In this document: in pieces, positions 1 to 11,114 of the stretch
How positions within the stretch are numbered: the first letter of the stretch is position 1
Layout: each line of letters begins with the position of its first letter
Assembly: GCF_030272615.1 (NCBI RefSeq)
Contig: NC_081407.1
Location: forward strand, 376,772,877-376,830,876
Length of the DNA stretch: 58,000 nucleotides
Reading direction: 5' to 3'
Origin: Cryptomeria japonica
Taxonomy: Eukaryota > Streptophyta > Pinopsida > Cupressales > Cupressaceae
Notes under the pieces: generated by a model
The model's input: only the letters and a program-made list of their open reading frames with translations
Told to the model about the DNA's origin: nothing
Databases searched by the model: none
Translations under genes and position numbers: made by a program

Positions 1-2990
1 GAACTTTGAACTTTTTGAAAAGGTTCAAGGTTCAAGTTCAATGGCAATTGTTCTTTTGGGTTTCCATAGGAAAACCTCCATAACTTTTTGCTGAGTGCTC
101 TGTTTCTTATGAAATTTTAACTATAGAATAAATGGGCCTAGTAGAGCATAACCTAGAAATAATTTTTTCATAGGACATATAAGACTTGAGATTTAATTGT
201 TTGCGTATATGGGTAACCAAAAAATAAAACAATTAAAATCTCCCAGGCAACATGGAGTTTGGCCATAAAAACTTCAGCATTAAAACATTAACAATAAGTA
301 ATTTTTAGTTGATTATGAGGCTCTAGGAACAAGCAAAAATATAGGGTAAAAAATGAAAAAAGGCATAACCTTTGCATATTAACTCGGATTTTCGATTTTC
401 TAAAAGTGTTGGAAAGATGATTCAGAGATCTAATCTATGGTTTAAACCATTTTTTCAAGATTTGTCTTCAAAAATTAGTTGAACACGTCCAAATTTGACC
501 TTTCCTTTGAGAATTTTTGAGAATTTTTTTTTTTGAAATTTATCAAAAAGTCATAAGGAATTCACTTTTGAAAGTATGGTTTTTTTTAGATAATCAGTTT
601 GGTGTGTTTTAATCACATTTTCAAAATGGGATTAAAATGAACTCTACACATTTGGATTTTGAATTAAAAAGAGCAAGTGTAGTTTAAACCCAAGACCCAC
701 TTATGTATGCTCTCCTCTCGTATCCTAGTGTCGAAGTTGAGTACACTTGAAATAAGTGATCTTGTTTTCATTTTTTATTTTGTATCATTTCATTGTGTTT
801 TTTCATATTAAGTCAAAAATCCAAAAAGAAATCATAAAACCTAAAAAAGACATAAAATTGAAAAAAAAAAAAAAAATTGAAAAAATCAAAAAATCATAAA
901 AATCAAAACATTTCAAAAGCCAAAAAAAAAGTGCATTACCTGAGACTACTAACCTATCTTCTACAGGACATCGGCCCAAGATTCCACTCGTCAAAGATTT
1001 CATTGATCCAACTTTGAGGCTACTAACATGTTTGTTTTGTAGGTTGCCTAAGAAAATTTGACCAAATGTTGTATTTTCTTAATCATTTTTCTAGGCACTT
1101 ACTTTCAATTAGGGGTAAAAGATCAAGTGCTTGATTGTGTTTGGGGAAAGTGTAGAGGTAGGAGAGTATACTCTTGTCTATATAGAAAATCAGAAATATA
1201 GACCCCAAAATCTTTTTAAGTTTGTTGTGTGCATACCTTCCTAATTTGTCTGACACATTCACATAGGCATTGGTGAGAGTTGAATGACCCAAGTGAGTAT
1301 GACTAAAACCCAAGCATTCCAATTCACTATAATAAATAAGCCTCTTGGGATGAAAATTCTGGAGGATAGAGCTATTTTAGAGTTCACTCTCATATCGTGC
1401 ATTCTGTACGGCCTTTTGGCCTCGATCATGCTTACATGACTACATTTTTCTCAGTACTTTGTAAGGCTATAGGCCTTAATCACACTTGGGTGACTACAAG
1501 GAGTAGTCTTCAAACAAAAAATCCTTACTAATAGCCTCAGGATTAGAAGCCACCCAGTTCACCTTTAAAAGGTGGATAATCTTTTTGCAAGGGGGATAGT
1601 AACTCCCCCAAGAGACTTGCCATTTTGTGCTCCCATTAGTGTTTGGAGTTGGCTAATACAATATTGAGAATCCATTGCGTGAGACTTAGTGGTCATATTC
1701 TTATTAGCTATTGGGTGTGTACCTGAGTCAACAAGAAAAGGTTTTCCTCCTCAGCCAACTTCCTAGGGTAACATGATGTTCTTGATGTATTTGTTTGAAT
1801 CAATGGCTAATGTGTTTGCTATGTCTTCTTGCCAAGAGTATAATTAGTCTATCCAAGTCAACATCCTAATCATCATAATCCGAGTCATTTCTTAGTCCCT
1901 AATCATTTCCATGTCCTATTCAATTCATACCCAAATCATACCCTAGTCATATAAAAAAATTGAACCAACCTTCATCAAGTCCAAGTCATAACAAAATCCA
2001 AGTCTTCCAACTATGTCAAAACTCCGCTCGCTTTATATTTAATAAGATGAAGTTGTAAAAACATCCTAAGAAGTCAATCCACCACCCAATCAAGAAAAAG
2101 AAGCTCACACAAGCACAACTCATTAGACACCGAAATTTTTGGTATACAAATCGCAAACTCTTGCTTAAACATAGGACCTTTCTACACCAATATCATGATT
2201 ACATACATGGTCATAGAAATGAGTTTGATGCTAGTCATGAACTAAGAGTATGAGATTTACACTAAGGATCTAGCTTATCTTTCAACACCAACAATCACCA
2301 GAATCAGGGTGTTTGCATACCCTCATAAAACTTACCATTCAAACCAATCACTTATTGAGTCATGTTTATACCAAGAATAGTCTAGTTATCAAGTTTATTC
2401 TAATCATCACTATCACTTCTCTTTGATCTTTCATCATCAACATTTTCTAAGGACTTAGCACATCAACCAATCTTCAATCAATCATCTTTAATCAATCAAT
2501 CCTCAATCAAATCAATTCTCAATCATTCATCAAATTAACCTCACACTAAGGTTTTATGCCTTGTGAAGTTTTATTTAGACCTCATCCTTAATCAATCAAT
2601 CATCCAGTCTTTATGCTTGGGAAAGAATTCTCCCCAAGTTTCTTTGCCACCTCCTTTGGGTCGATCAAGACTCTTATCTTATGTCTTTATTTTTCTTGGG
2701 ATCATTAGTCAATCCTTAGTAGAAGAAAGGCTTTGATCATTATCCTAAGGGCCAAATATTACCCAACTTGGTTGTTACCTTGCTTGTGGTTTCATCAACA
2801 TCCCCCACCTAAAATCCTCATCCAAGGACTAAGGTGAAATCCTAATCAAACTTGTGTCCTAATCTAAGGACCCCATTAATCAATCAATCCAATTTCATCA
2901 AATCCAAACCAAATCCAAAATCCAAGATGCTTTCTAAGTCCTTTCATCAAATATTTTTCTTCCAATCAATATTTCTAAGGTTATTCTTGT
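1..2990. other. Non-coding stretch, probably gypsy LTR and leader
   Basis: No convincing coding region is visible. The sequence is AT-rich, with an A-rich block of imperfect AAAATC-type words at about 777-925 and an AATC-rich degenerate block at about 2455-2600. It leads into the decayed gypsy gag that becomes recognisable near 3000-3800, so it probably represents the LTR and untranslated leader of that element. I could not place LTR ends or a primer site in it. Short open frames on both strands here look incidental. Confidence 0.3.
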
Positions 2991-2999
2991 ATGGTCACA

Positions 3000-4255
3000 A
3001 CTCAATCCTGAAAGAAAAAGATGGCCAAACAACAATATGACATGCTGAACATTAATGCCCTATATCAAGACTCTACATAAGGTCCTGCCCAAAATGCGTA
3101 GCCTGACATCCAAGATCAATAAGAAGAAGGGGGCCCTGACATGGTTGACCAAGATGAACTCTCCCCAAAAGTACAAACATTTTGAAAGTACAATCAAGAA
3201 ATGATGGAGAAATACATCCGATAGAATCCTAGTGGTCTTATAAAGACTCTTATTGAAAATAGAACTCGACTTCCCCCCAATCTTGTTAAATCCATTCTTG
3301 ATCAACAAACACAAGGAGGTCTTGCTCCTATCCTTCAACCCCAATCAATTGCACCCCCATCTACCATTCAAACCCAATCAATAGCACTCGTGGCATCCGT
3401 GCTCATAGTCTCCATCCCACCTTCTTCCTTCTTGGCTTCCATGTCAATATCCAATCCGATAACATAAATTCTCCAACATGCTTCTATGCCCTCTTCTTCT
3501 ACCCAACCATATTTCTCCATTTCACAATCCTCCATTTCTCTCAACAATGTCGCTAATTTTATCCAGGCCTCACTTCCCCCCATCACAACAATTAATGGGT
3601 CAAAACTGATTATCACTTAAGTCCTCGTGACATCAGTCATCACATCTCATGTCCGCTATTCTTTATCATATCAATATATCAGTGGTGGTAGAACATCTTC
3701 CATAACCCATCCAATACTAGATGCGAGCACAATCCATCATGTCCAAAATCCACAACAAGATATCATCAAGGAAATCTAGGACATGACAAACATCATCAAA
3801 AAATGAAGGAAGGGAATAACAAGAGGAAACCTTACTCATTTCAGGAATTTTGTCCCTATCTTTATGACCCATCCATATCAGTTGCACCATACCCATCAGG
3901 GTTTAAAATGCCTAAATTCACAAAGTACGAGGGCAAAGGGGACCCTCGAAACCATGTCAGTGAGTTTAATATCTTATGCCAAGAAGTCTCTTATAGTGAC
4001 TTGTATCTTCTTAGGCTCTTTCCTAAGAGTCTCACGGGAGACGCTCTTTCATGGTTCTCATCCTTGCCTTGAGGTTCTATCACCTCCTTCCCAAACTTAG
4101 CAAAAACGTTTGTGGTCCACTATGCTTATAACATTGTTAACAATGTTTCTATGATGGACCTTTGTAACATGAAATATAGGCCTAGAGAAACTTTTGCTAA
4201 CTTCTTGCAAAGGTGGTGACACCTTATTAGGAAATTCTAGTGGGATATGCCAAAA
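3000..4255 (+). pseudogene. gag: Ty3/gypsy gag remnant, cut by assembly gap
   Basis: The clearest part is 3803-4072, which reads as a plant Ty3/gypsy capsid domain, with PKFTKYEGKGDPRNHV, then LFPKSLTGDALSWFSSLP. After an in-frame TGA at 4071-4073 the same frame continues as GSITSFPNLAKTFVVHY and RPRETFANFLQRW, again typical of the capsid C-terminal half, with more stops before the N run. Upstream, 3000-3800 gives scattered gag-like peptides in several frames broken by stops. In an intact element this protein assembles the virus-like particle. Here it is dead and truncated by the gap at 4256. The family call is secure; the start of the remnant is not. Confidence 0.75.
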
Positions 4256-4755
4256 NNNNNNNNNNNNNNNNNNNNNNNNNNNNNNNNNNNNNNNNNNNNN
4301 NNNNNNNNNNNNNNNNNNNNNNNNNNNNNNNNNNNNNNNNNNNNNNNNNNNNNNNNNNNNNNNNNNNNNNNNNNNNNNNNNNNNNNNNNNNNNNNNNNNN
4401 NNNNNNNNNNNNNNNNNNNNNNNNNNNNNNNNNNNNNNNNNNNNNNNNNNNNNNNNNNNNNNNNNNNNNNNNNNNNNNNNNNNNNNNNNNNNNNNNNNNN
4501 NNNNNNNNNNNNNNNNNNNNNNNNNNNNNNNNNNNNNNNNNNNNNNNNNNNNNNNNNNNNNNNNNNNNNNNNNNNNNNNNNNNNNNNNNNNNNNNNNNNN
4601 NNNNNNNNNNNNNNNNNNNNNNNNNNNNNNNNNNNNNNNNNNNNNNNNNNNNNNNNNNNNNNNNNNNNNNNNNNNNNNNNNNNNNNNNNNNNNNNNNNNN
4701 NNNNNNNNNNNNNNNNNNNNNNNNNNNNNNNNNNNNNNNNNNNNNNNNNNNNNNN
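4256..4755. other. Assembly gap, 500 N
   Basis: Exactly 500 N, a conventional placeholder. Gypsy gag lies on the left and copia reverse transcriptase on the right, so the two sides are not one element and the true distance is unknown. Confidence 0.99.
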
Positions 4756-5504
4756 AAGGAACTATTGAAGAAATTTGGTATGGAAAAATCCAAACCGGTA
4801 AGTACTCCTATGACTACAACTGATAAATTTACATTGAAGGATGATTTAGCTCCTGTTAATCCGACAAGATACAAGTCTATGATTGGAGGTTTACTGTATT
4901 TGACACAAACAAGACCTAATATAATGAATGTAGTATGTATTATTTCAAAATTTTAGAGTAATCCTAAAGAAAATTATGAATCAGCAATAAAAATGATTTT
5001 TCGGTACAAGGCACAACAAATCTTGGTTTATGGTACCCTAAAGATGAAAATTTTAATTTATGTGCATACACTGATGCAAATTGGGCAGGAGATGTAGATG
5101 ACAGAAAGAGAACCACTAGTGGAGCATTCTTTCTTGGTAGTAGATTGATTTCATGGTTGAGCAAGAAGAAAAGTTGTACATCATTATCAACAACAAAATT
5201 AGAATATGTTGTAGTAGCAACTAATTGTACTCAAGTATTATGGATTAAGAAAATGTTGAAGGAAATAAAGGTAAAACGAAAAGAACCTAGAATCATTTAT
5301 TGTGATAATTCAACAACAATTGATATATCAAAGAATCCAATATTTCACTCTAAGACTATACATGTTTCTATCAAATACAATTTTCTGAAAGAGAATGTTG
5401 AAGAAAAAGAAGTAAGATTGATTTATGTGAATACTAAAGAGAAGATTGTAGATATCTTTACTAAGACTTTGCCTAAGGACACTTTTGAATATCTCAAAGA
5501 ATAG
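4756..5504 (+). pseudogene. pol: Ty1/copia pol 3' part (RT end and RNase H), copia 1
   Basis: Right after the gap the frame reads KELLKKFGMEKSKPVSTPM and YKSMIGGLLYLTQTRPNIM, the thumb end of a copia reverse transcriptase. It hits TAG at 4954, where copia proteins usually have Gln. After a small deletion near 5005 the frame shifts and continues as RNase H: AYTDANWAGDVDDRKRTTSG, then YCDNSTTIDISKNPIFHSKT and DIFTKTLPKDTFEYLKE. The order and spacing match plant copia pol ends. Everything upstream (gag, protease, integrase, most of RT) is lost in or before the gap. In life this enzyme copies the RNA and removes it from the hybrid. The remnant is non-functional. Confidence 0.85.
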
Positions 5505-5906
5505 CTTGGGGTAATACCCTCACTGGTAGAGACTTAGATAGCTGAATATTGGTATCAAACTTGCAAAAAAAAATAGAGAAACCTTTTTCTCTCTTTGATG
5601 GAGGAGAGCTACTTCTCAGGGGGAGTAGTTGGCTGTATTAATTGGTTGTATGTTCTGGTATTTTTATTGCTTTGGAATTTGATGTCAAAGGGGGAGAGAT
5701 ATCTATGGACAAACTTTGTATTTAGGAAATATTATCCTAGGGGAGAGATCATTCATTGGGGGAGAGATATTTACTCTCTATACTTTGGTTTTGATTTTTG
5801 GTATTGATCTATTCTGGAGATTGTTGGTTTTTGGTTTTTGGCATTCTGTTTTTGGCACTTAGATGTTTTTCCATCTAGTGTAGCCATCAATGCCAAAGGG
5901 GGAAAT
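5505..5906 (+). other. Copia 1 3' untranslated region with polypurine tract
   Basis: This non-coding stretch between the RNase H stop and the LTR contains five G-rich purine runs of the form AAAGGGGGAGA (near 5610, 5686, 5738, 5757 and 5894). The last one, at 5894-5905, abuts the LTR and should be the functional plus-strand primer. The others look like repeated or decoy tracts. Confidence 0.7.
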
Positions 5907-6839
5907 TGTTGGTATTATGGATGTGTTGCATTAGTTTTTTCATTGATGTCAACACTTATCTTTCTGGAGATCTTTGGTTATGTTGAACCAACACGTTGTG
6001 TTCACCAGCATGTTCAATGACTTATACATAGTCATTGGTATATTGTTCACCACCATGGTTGATGACTTGTTATCATCTAGAGATCACTTTATTATGTCAA
6101 AGACATGGTTTGGATACTTGGTTTTGGTATTAGGGTTATTGGTCTAATAGGGTTGACATATTTGTTGTTATCGGCAAATTGGTTTAGGTTATGGACCGAT
6201 ATGCATAATCTATTCCAGATCAGCATGACACGTTATGGAGATGATTTATTGATTGGATATTATTATAAATGTATTAAGCTGACATGATGTATCACATCTT
6301 GACTTGTTTGTAATTGATTTTATTATAATATTCTTAATGAGCTGACCTACACATTTGGTCTTAGGTTTTGTATATATGTAAGATCTCAATTGATGAGATA
6401 AGGGATATATGGTATGTAAGGTTATGGTATTGTAACATGGTATGTGCAAATATTGAAGATCATATGAGCAGACCATAGAGAATGTTCAAGGAAGGTTTGA
6501 AGGTGATTATCAGAGCTTAATCGATACTGAATTCAGCATTGGAGATGCTATTTTGAGCAATACACTATTTTAGGATTTAACCATCCTACTATAGTCATTG
6601 CGACTCCCACTTGAGAAGTGTTCTCTAGGTTGGCCTTTCTACATGTGCAAACCCTATTTGTATACACATACTATCTATAGTAGTATCATTTGATTGTGGG
6701 TAAGGTTTTCCACCATGGTTTTTCCCCTTACAGGGTTTCCACGTTAAAATCTTTCTATTATATTTGGTTATATTTGGGTTGAAATTAATAGACAACTGAT
6801 TCACACCCCCACCTCTCAGCTGCCTTTTGGGTCCTAACA
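5907..6839 (+). mobile_element. 3' LTR of copia 1 (933 bp)
   Basis: Starts TGTTGGTATTATGG directly after the polypurine tract and ends GTCCTAACA, the usual TGTTGG...CTAACA ends of plant copia LTRs. A C-rich-loop hairpin lies close to the 3' end (arms 6791-6799 and 6816-6824). At 6840 the reading frame of another copia element begins in mid-RT, so this LTR marks an insertion junction. The matching 5' LTR is not in the window and the target duplication (AGGAT at 6840-6844 on the right) cannot be paired. Confidence 0.8.
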
Positions 6840-8247
6840 AGGATAAAAGTGGGTTTTCGAAAACAAATTGAATGAAGCCAATGAAGTAGTCAGAAATAAA
6901 GCTAGACTGGCCTGCAAAGGGTATTCACAACATGAAGGGATTGATTATGATGAAACTTTTGCCCCCGTTGCCAGAATTGAAGTTGTTAGACTATTACTTG
7001 CTTATGTTGCTTATAAATATTTTAAGGTATATCAGATGGATGTCAAATCTACATTTTTGAATGTTGATCTAAAGGAAGAAGTTTTCATTGAGCAACCTGA
7101 TGGATTTTCATTGTAGGATGATAGAGACATGGTATGTAAGTTGAAGAAAGCACTTTATGGACTTAAATAAGTTCCTAGAGCCTGGTATGCTAGATTAGAC
7201 AAATATTTGTTGAAACTAATATTTACTAAAGGTGCTGCTAACAGTAACCTATACTTTAAAGTTGAAAATGATAACATTTTGATTGTTGAAGTCTTTGTTA
7301 ATGATATTACATTTGGTGGTGATGATGATATGAGTATGAAGTTTGCCACTGATATGCAGACAAAATTTGAGATTTCTATCATTGGTGAGATGAATTTTTT
7401 CTTAGGTTTGTAGATTGCACAGACAAGAAAAGGTATCTTTATATCTCAAACCAAGTATGTGAAGGAACTGTTGAAGAAGTTTGGGCTAGATGATTCCAAA
7501 CTGGTTGGAAATGCTATGGTGATTGGTTGTAAACTATCAAAAAATGATGAATCTCCTAAACCTAATCAGAGTTTGTACAGATATATGGCTGGTGGACTAT
7601 TATATCTTACGCAGAATAAGCCTAACATTATGCATGTTGTGTGTATGGATTCTAGATATCAAGCTGATCCAAAGGAAAGTCATGTCACTATTGTTAAGAG
7701 GATATTCAAATATCTAAAGGGAACCGTGGATTATGGTTTATGGTATCTAAAGAATGATGATTTTATGGCATGTGCTTACACTGATGCAGATTGGGTTGGT
7801 GATGTTGATGACTGAAAGAGTACTATCAGTAGAGCATTCTTTTTAGGTAAGATGTTGGTTTCATGGGCTGGCAAGAAACAAGATTTGGTATCTTTATCTA
7901 CTACGGAAGGTTAGTACATTGTTGCTGATAGTAATTACGCTCAAATAGTTTGGATGAAGCAAATGTTGAAAGATATCAGAGTTATTCATGATGAGCCTAC
8001 TATTATATACTGTGATAATCCCAGTGCTATAAACATGTCAAAGAATCTAGTGAAACATTCAAATACTAAGCATGTGTCAATCAAATATAAATACTTGAGA
8101 GAGAAAGTTAGTGAAGGGAAGGTGAAGCTAGAGTATGTATCTACAAAGGAACAAATTACTGATATTTTTACTAAAATTTTTCCTACAAATACATTTGTCT
8201 ATTTGAGAGACAAGTTAGGGGTATCCACCCCTCCTGATGAGAATTAG
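6840..8247 (+). pseudogene. pol: Ty1/copia RT and RNase H remnant, copia 2
   Basis: The sequence begins inside the RT with [20 protein letters not shown], followed by [17 protein letters not shown], the MDVKSTFLN motif and VEVFVNDITFGGDDD at the usual YVDD position, which is degenerate. KELLKKFGLDD, AGGLLYLTQNKPNIM, AYTDADWVGDVDD and the RNase H end IYCDNPSAINMSKNLVKHSN to DIFTKIFPTNTFVYLRDKLG follow. In-frame stops lie at 7114 (TAG), 7167 (TAA), 7411 (TAG), 7813 (TGA) and 7912 (TAG). Most fit C-to-T changes in Gln or Arg codons, and the frame is otherwise nearly collinear with plant copia pol. The 5' half of the element was separated by the copia 1 insertion and is not seen. Confidence 0.88.
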
Positions 8248-8570
8248 ATGCATTGAGTTGCATTGATCCGATGCAATTAAGTGCCTTATTCTTTTATCCG
8301 GATTGGCGAGTTGGTGTTGCTCCTTTGCTAGAGTAGTTTGTTTATTTGGTTGTATATCCAAAGGGGAGAGAGATTCATGATTATGTATTGATAGAGAGTT
8401 TGATTTTTGTTTTGCATATGTTTGGCATTTATGTCAAAGGGGGAGAGAGATCATGTGAAAAACTTCTTTATCTATCTTGATCTTAGGGGGAGTTTGCTGG
8501 TGATATCTTCTTTCTTTGCATGGACAATTTTTCACATTCATATGTTGCCATTAATACCAAAGGGGGAGAT
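8248..8570 (+). other. Copia 2 3' untranslated region with polypurine tract
   Basis: No coding signal. As in copia 1, several AAAGGGGGAGA-like runs occur (near 8361, 8437 and 8486), and the last, at about 8559-8570, touches the LTR. Confidence 0.65.
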
Positions 8571-9796
8571 TGTTGGATTGTTGGGGAGATTGTGAGATTT
8601 GGTTGTTGTCAATGCTGCTACTAGGATATGTTGTTGTCATTGATGTAAACATATTTCGGTGAGTTTGGAAATAGTTTTTGATCCGGTTTTGAAGTTTGGT
8701 TTTGTTGATCACTATTTTGTGGAATCTGGTATTTCCTTTGGTATATTCTAGTGTGATTAGATCTTGTGCTGAGACTTTGGGATATTTTTTGGTATGATCT
8801 TGTGTATCTTTATTTAAGATGGTTCATGATTAGGTGCTCTTCAAGTTATCTTTCTTCGTGATAGTTGGTGATTGGTTGTGTTCTTGATCTTTGAGACATT
8901 GATTAATAAAGATTTAAAAAATTGTGTTGATGCAACTATTCTGGATGGTTCTAATGTGTTTACTGGTGTTTCCTAGTCATGTCCTATTTGTTTTGGTGAT
9001 CTGTATTGATCGTTGTGTGATTTTTTGGTGTTTTTTGTGAATTGGTGATGATTTTCATGTTATATGATATTTGTGGCGGATGTGATCATTTGGGAATTTG
9101 AATTAGGTCCATGTTATGTAATATAAATCATTATATTGGTCTTGTGATTGATCTTTGTATCATGTAATGTAATTTTTATAATTATGAGTTCAGGGTTAGG
9201 GTTTAGCCAACCTTGTTATGAAGGTTGTTGATTTGTATTTATAGGTGAGATACTTATGTAGTTTAGGTGTTAGTATTATGTCTGCATTATTAGAGAGAGG
9301 TGATTGTGCAAACAAGAGATTTATCATTCAGTGTAGTGTTGAGGCGAGATTGGTGTTGTAGAGTAGACATTTGGGCTTAATCAGAACTGTCATCAGGCAT
9401 TTGTGGATGCTATCATTGCAGTTCATTTCTTCCAGATTGTAGTCCAAATCATATTGTAATTTAGTGAGACTTCCTTAAGGGTTGTAGCCTTCCAGACACT
9501 AATCTTTTGAGCAATGAGCTCTAGGAAGTGTGCCTAAATGCATGTGCATTCACCATTGTAATATTTTCACATATTACTATAGAGTATCATCTTATTGTGG
9601 GTAGGTTCCCATCGTGGTTTTTCCCTTAACCGGGTTTTCCATGTCAAAATCTTGGTGTTGTGTGTTGTGTTGTTAATTAACTTATCTGATTCATTGCTGC
9701 AGTTTATTTGTTTATGTTTTGAAGTTTTATTTGCTTTGATCCAATGAAGACTGATTCAACCCCCCTCTCAGTCTTCCTTCTTGATTGCTGCTAACA
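8571..9796 (+). mobile_element. 3' LTR of copia 2 (1226 bp)
   Basis: Starts TGTTGGATTG straight after the polypurine tract and ends TTGCTGCTAACA. Close to the end is a perfect 9-bp stem, GAAGACTGA (9746-9754) with TCAGTCTTC (9768-9776), around a 13-nt C-rich loop. There is no second LTR in the window. The next 51 bp (9797-9847) are flank, followed by the long-LTR element. Confidence 0.8.
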
Positions 9797-9847
9797 ACCT
9801 TAATTCTACAACTTCTTCTCATGGGGATACTATAGGTGGGAGAAATA

Positions 9848-10370
9848 TGTCATGCCCAAACTTTTGGGCATGAATGGGATAAATTTTGTTTTTTAAATCA
9901 CAACTATAAAACATTAAAATGCTAATATTAATTGCACTAACAAGTTTTCATCTTAACTATGTTTAGAGTTAACTCTACTCACTAACTTAAGTAAGCAAAA
10001 AATAAATTTAATTAAATGCGGAATATTAATTCTCCAAAGAAATTATTATTATCTCAACGATGTTAAATCACCTAGTTAAAATTCTAAACAAATGTTTGGT
10101 GAAGGTATTATTAATCTTCAGTAATCAATAAATGCTTTAAGGGATTGATTATATTAGTCCTAACACTTTGTTTATAAATGTCTATATATTTGTTTTAATC
10201 ATTAATTGAAATGTGTTTAAATTAAATCGACAAAAACGTCATTTAATTTTCATAATGAATATTGTCCTATAAAGTTTAAATATTTCTCATAACCAAAATA
10301 GTCTTACCCAATTTATTATAAAGTTTATAATAGTTTAAATTCCATAAATATTTAATTTAAAACATCTCAA

Positions 10371-10468
<98 letters not shown>

Positions 10469-10937
10469 TGTTTTAACCATGCAAACCCTAAACCTTTATT
10501 TACTATAAAAATATGCCTCTCATTCCTTTTTTTTTAATTCTTTATTATCTTTCCACATTTTAGGGTTCTATTCTTTTTTTTAAATTTGTGCAGGGCCGAA
10601 TACTCTTGAGCGGCGGCCATGGCCAAACTCGATGAAGGGGAGGAGAGGCGGAGGTTGGGATGTCGATGGTGGTGGACGCCGCTTACTATGAAACCACAGT
10701 GGCGGCCCTCGCGCCATCCACTATGGACACCCACAGTGGCGGTGACCACTTTGGTCGCCCACAGTGGCAGCCCTCGGGCCTTCCATTGTGGTCACCTACA
10801 ATGGGGGTTGGTCGTGCTGACCACTGTGTTAAACATAGTGGTTGCTCGGCCTTGGTTCTGACGAAAACCCTTTAATTGCCATTTTTTTAAAGAGGTTTTC
10901 AAAATTATTATTTTTGGTTTATTTAAAATGTATTAAA

Positions 10938-10987
<50 letters not shown>

Positions 10988-11050
10988 ATTATACAAATAA
11001 GAATATATGTTTTTTTTTTAAAAGAGTTCATTTAATCATATATATTTGCA

Positions 11051-11081
<31 letters not shown>

Positions 11082-11082
11082 G

Positions 11083-11114
<32 letters not shown>

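Noticed and set aside
3060-3616. Minus-strand frames of 82 and 94 codons upstream of gag
   Set aside because: They are opposite to the gag orientation, overlap its decayed N-terminal part and show no recognisable domain.
4194-4956. Long frames running through N positions, also at 35671-36406
   Set aside because: They exist only because gap bases were treated as open.
10619-10875. Open frames of 71-80 codons in the long LTR (and 69-87 codons at 18630-18913)
   Set aside because: They lie across a GC-rich minisatellite, differ between the two LTR copies, and have no family resemblance.
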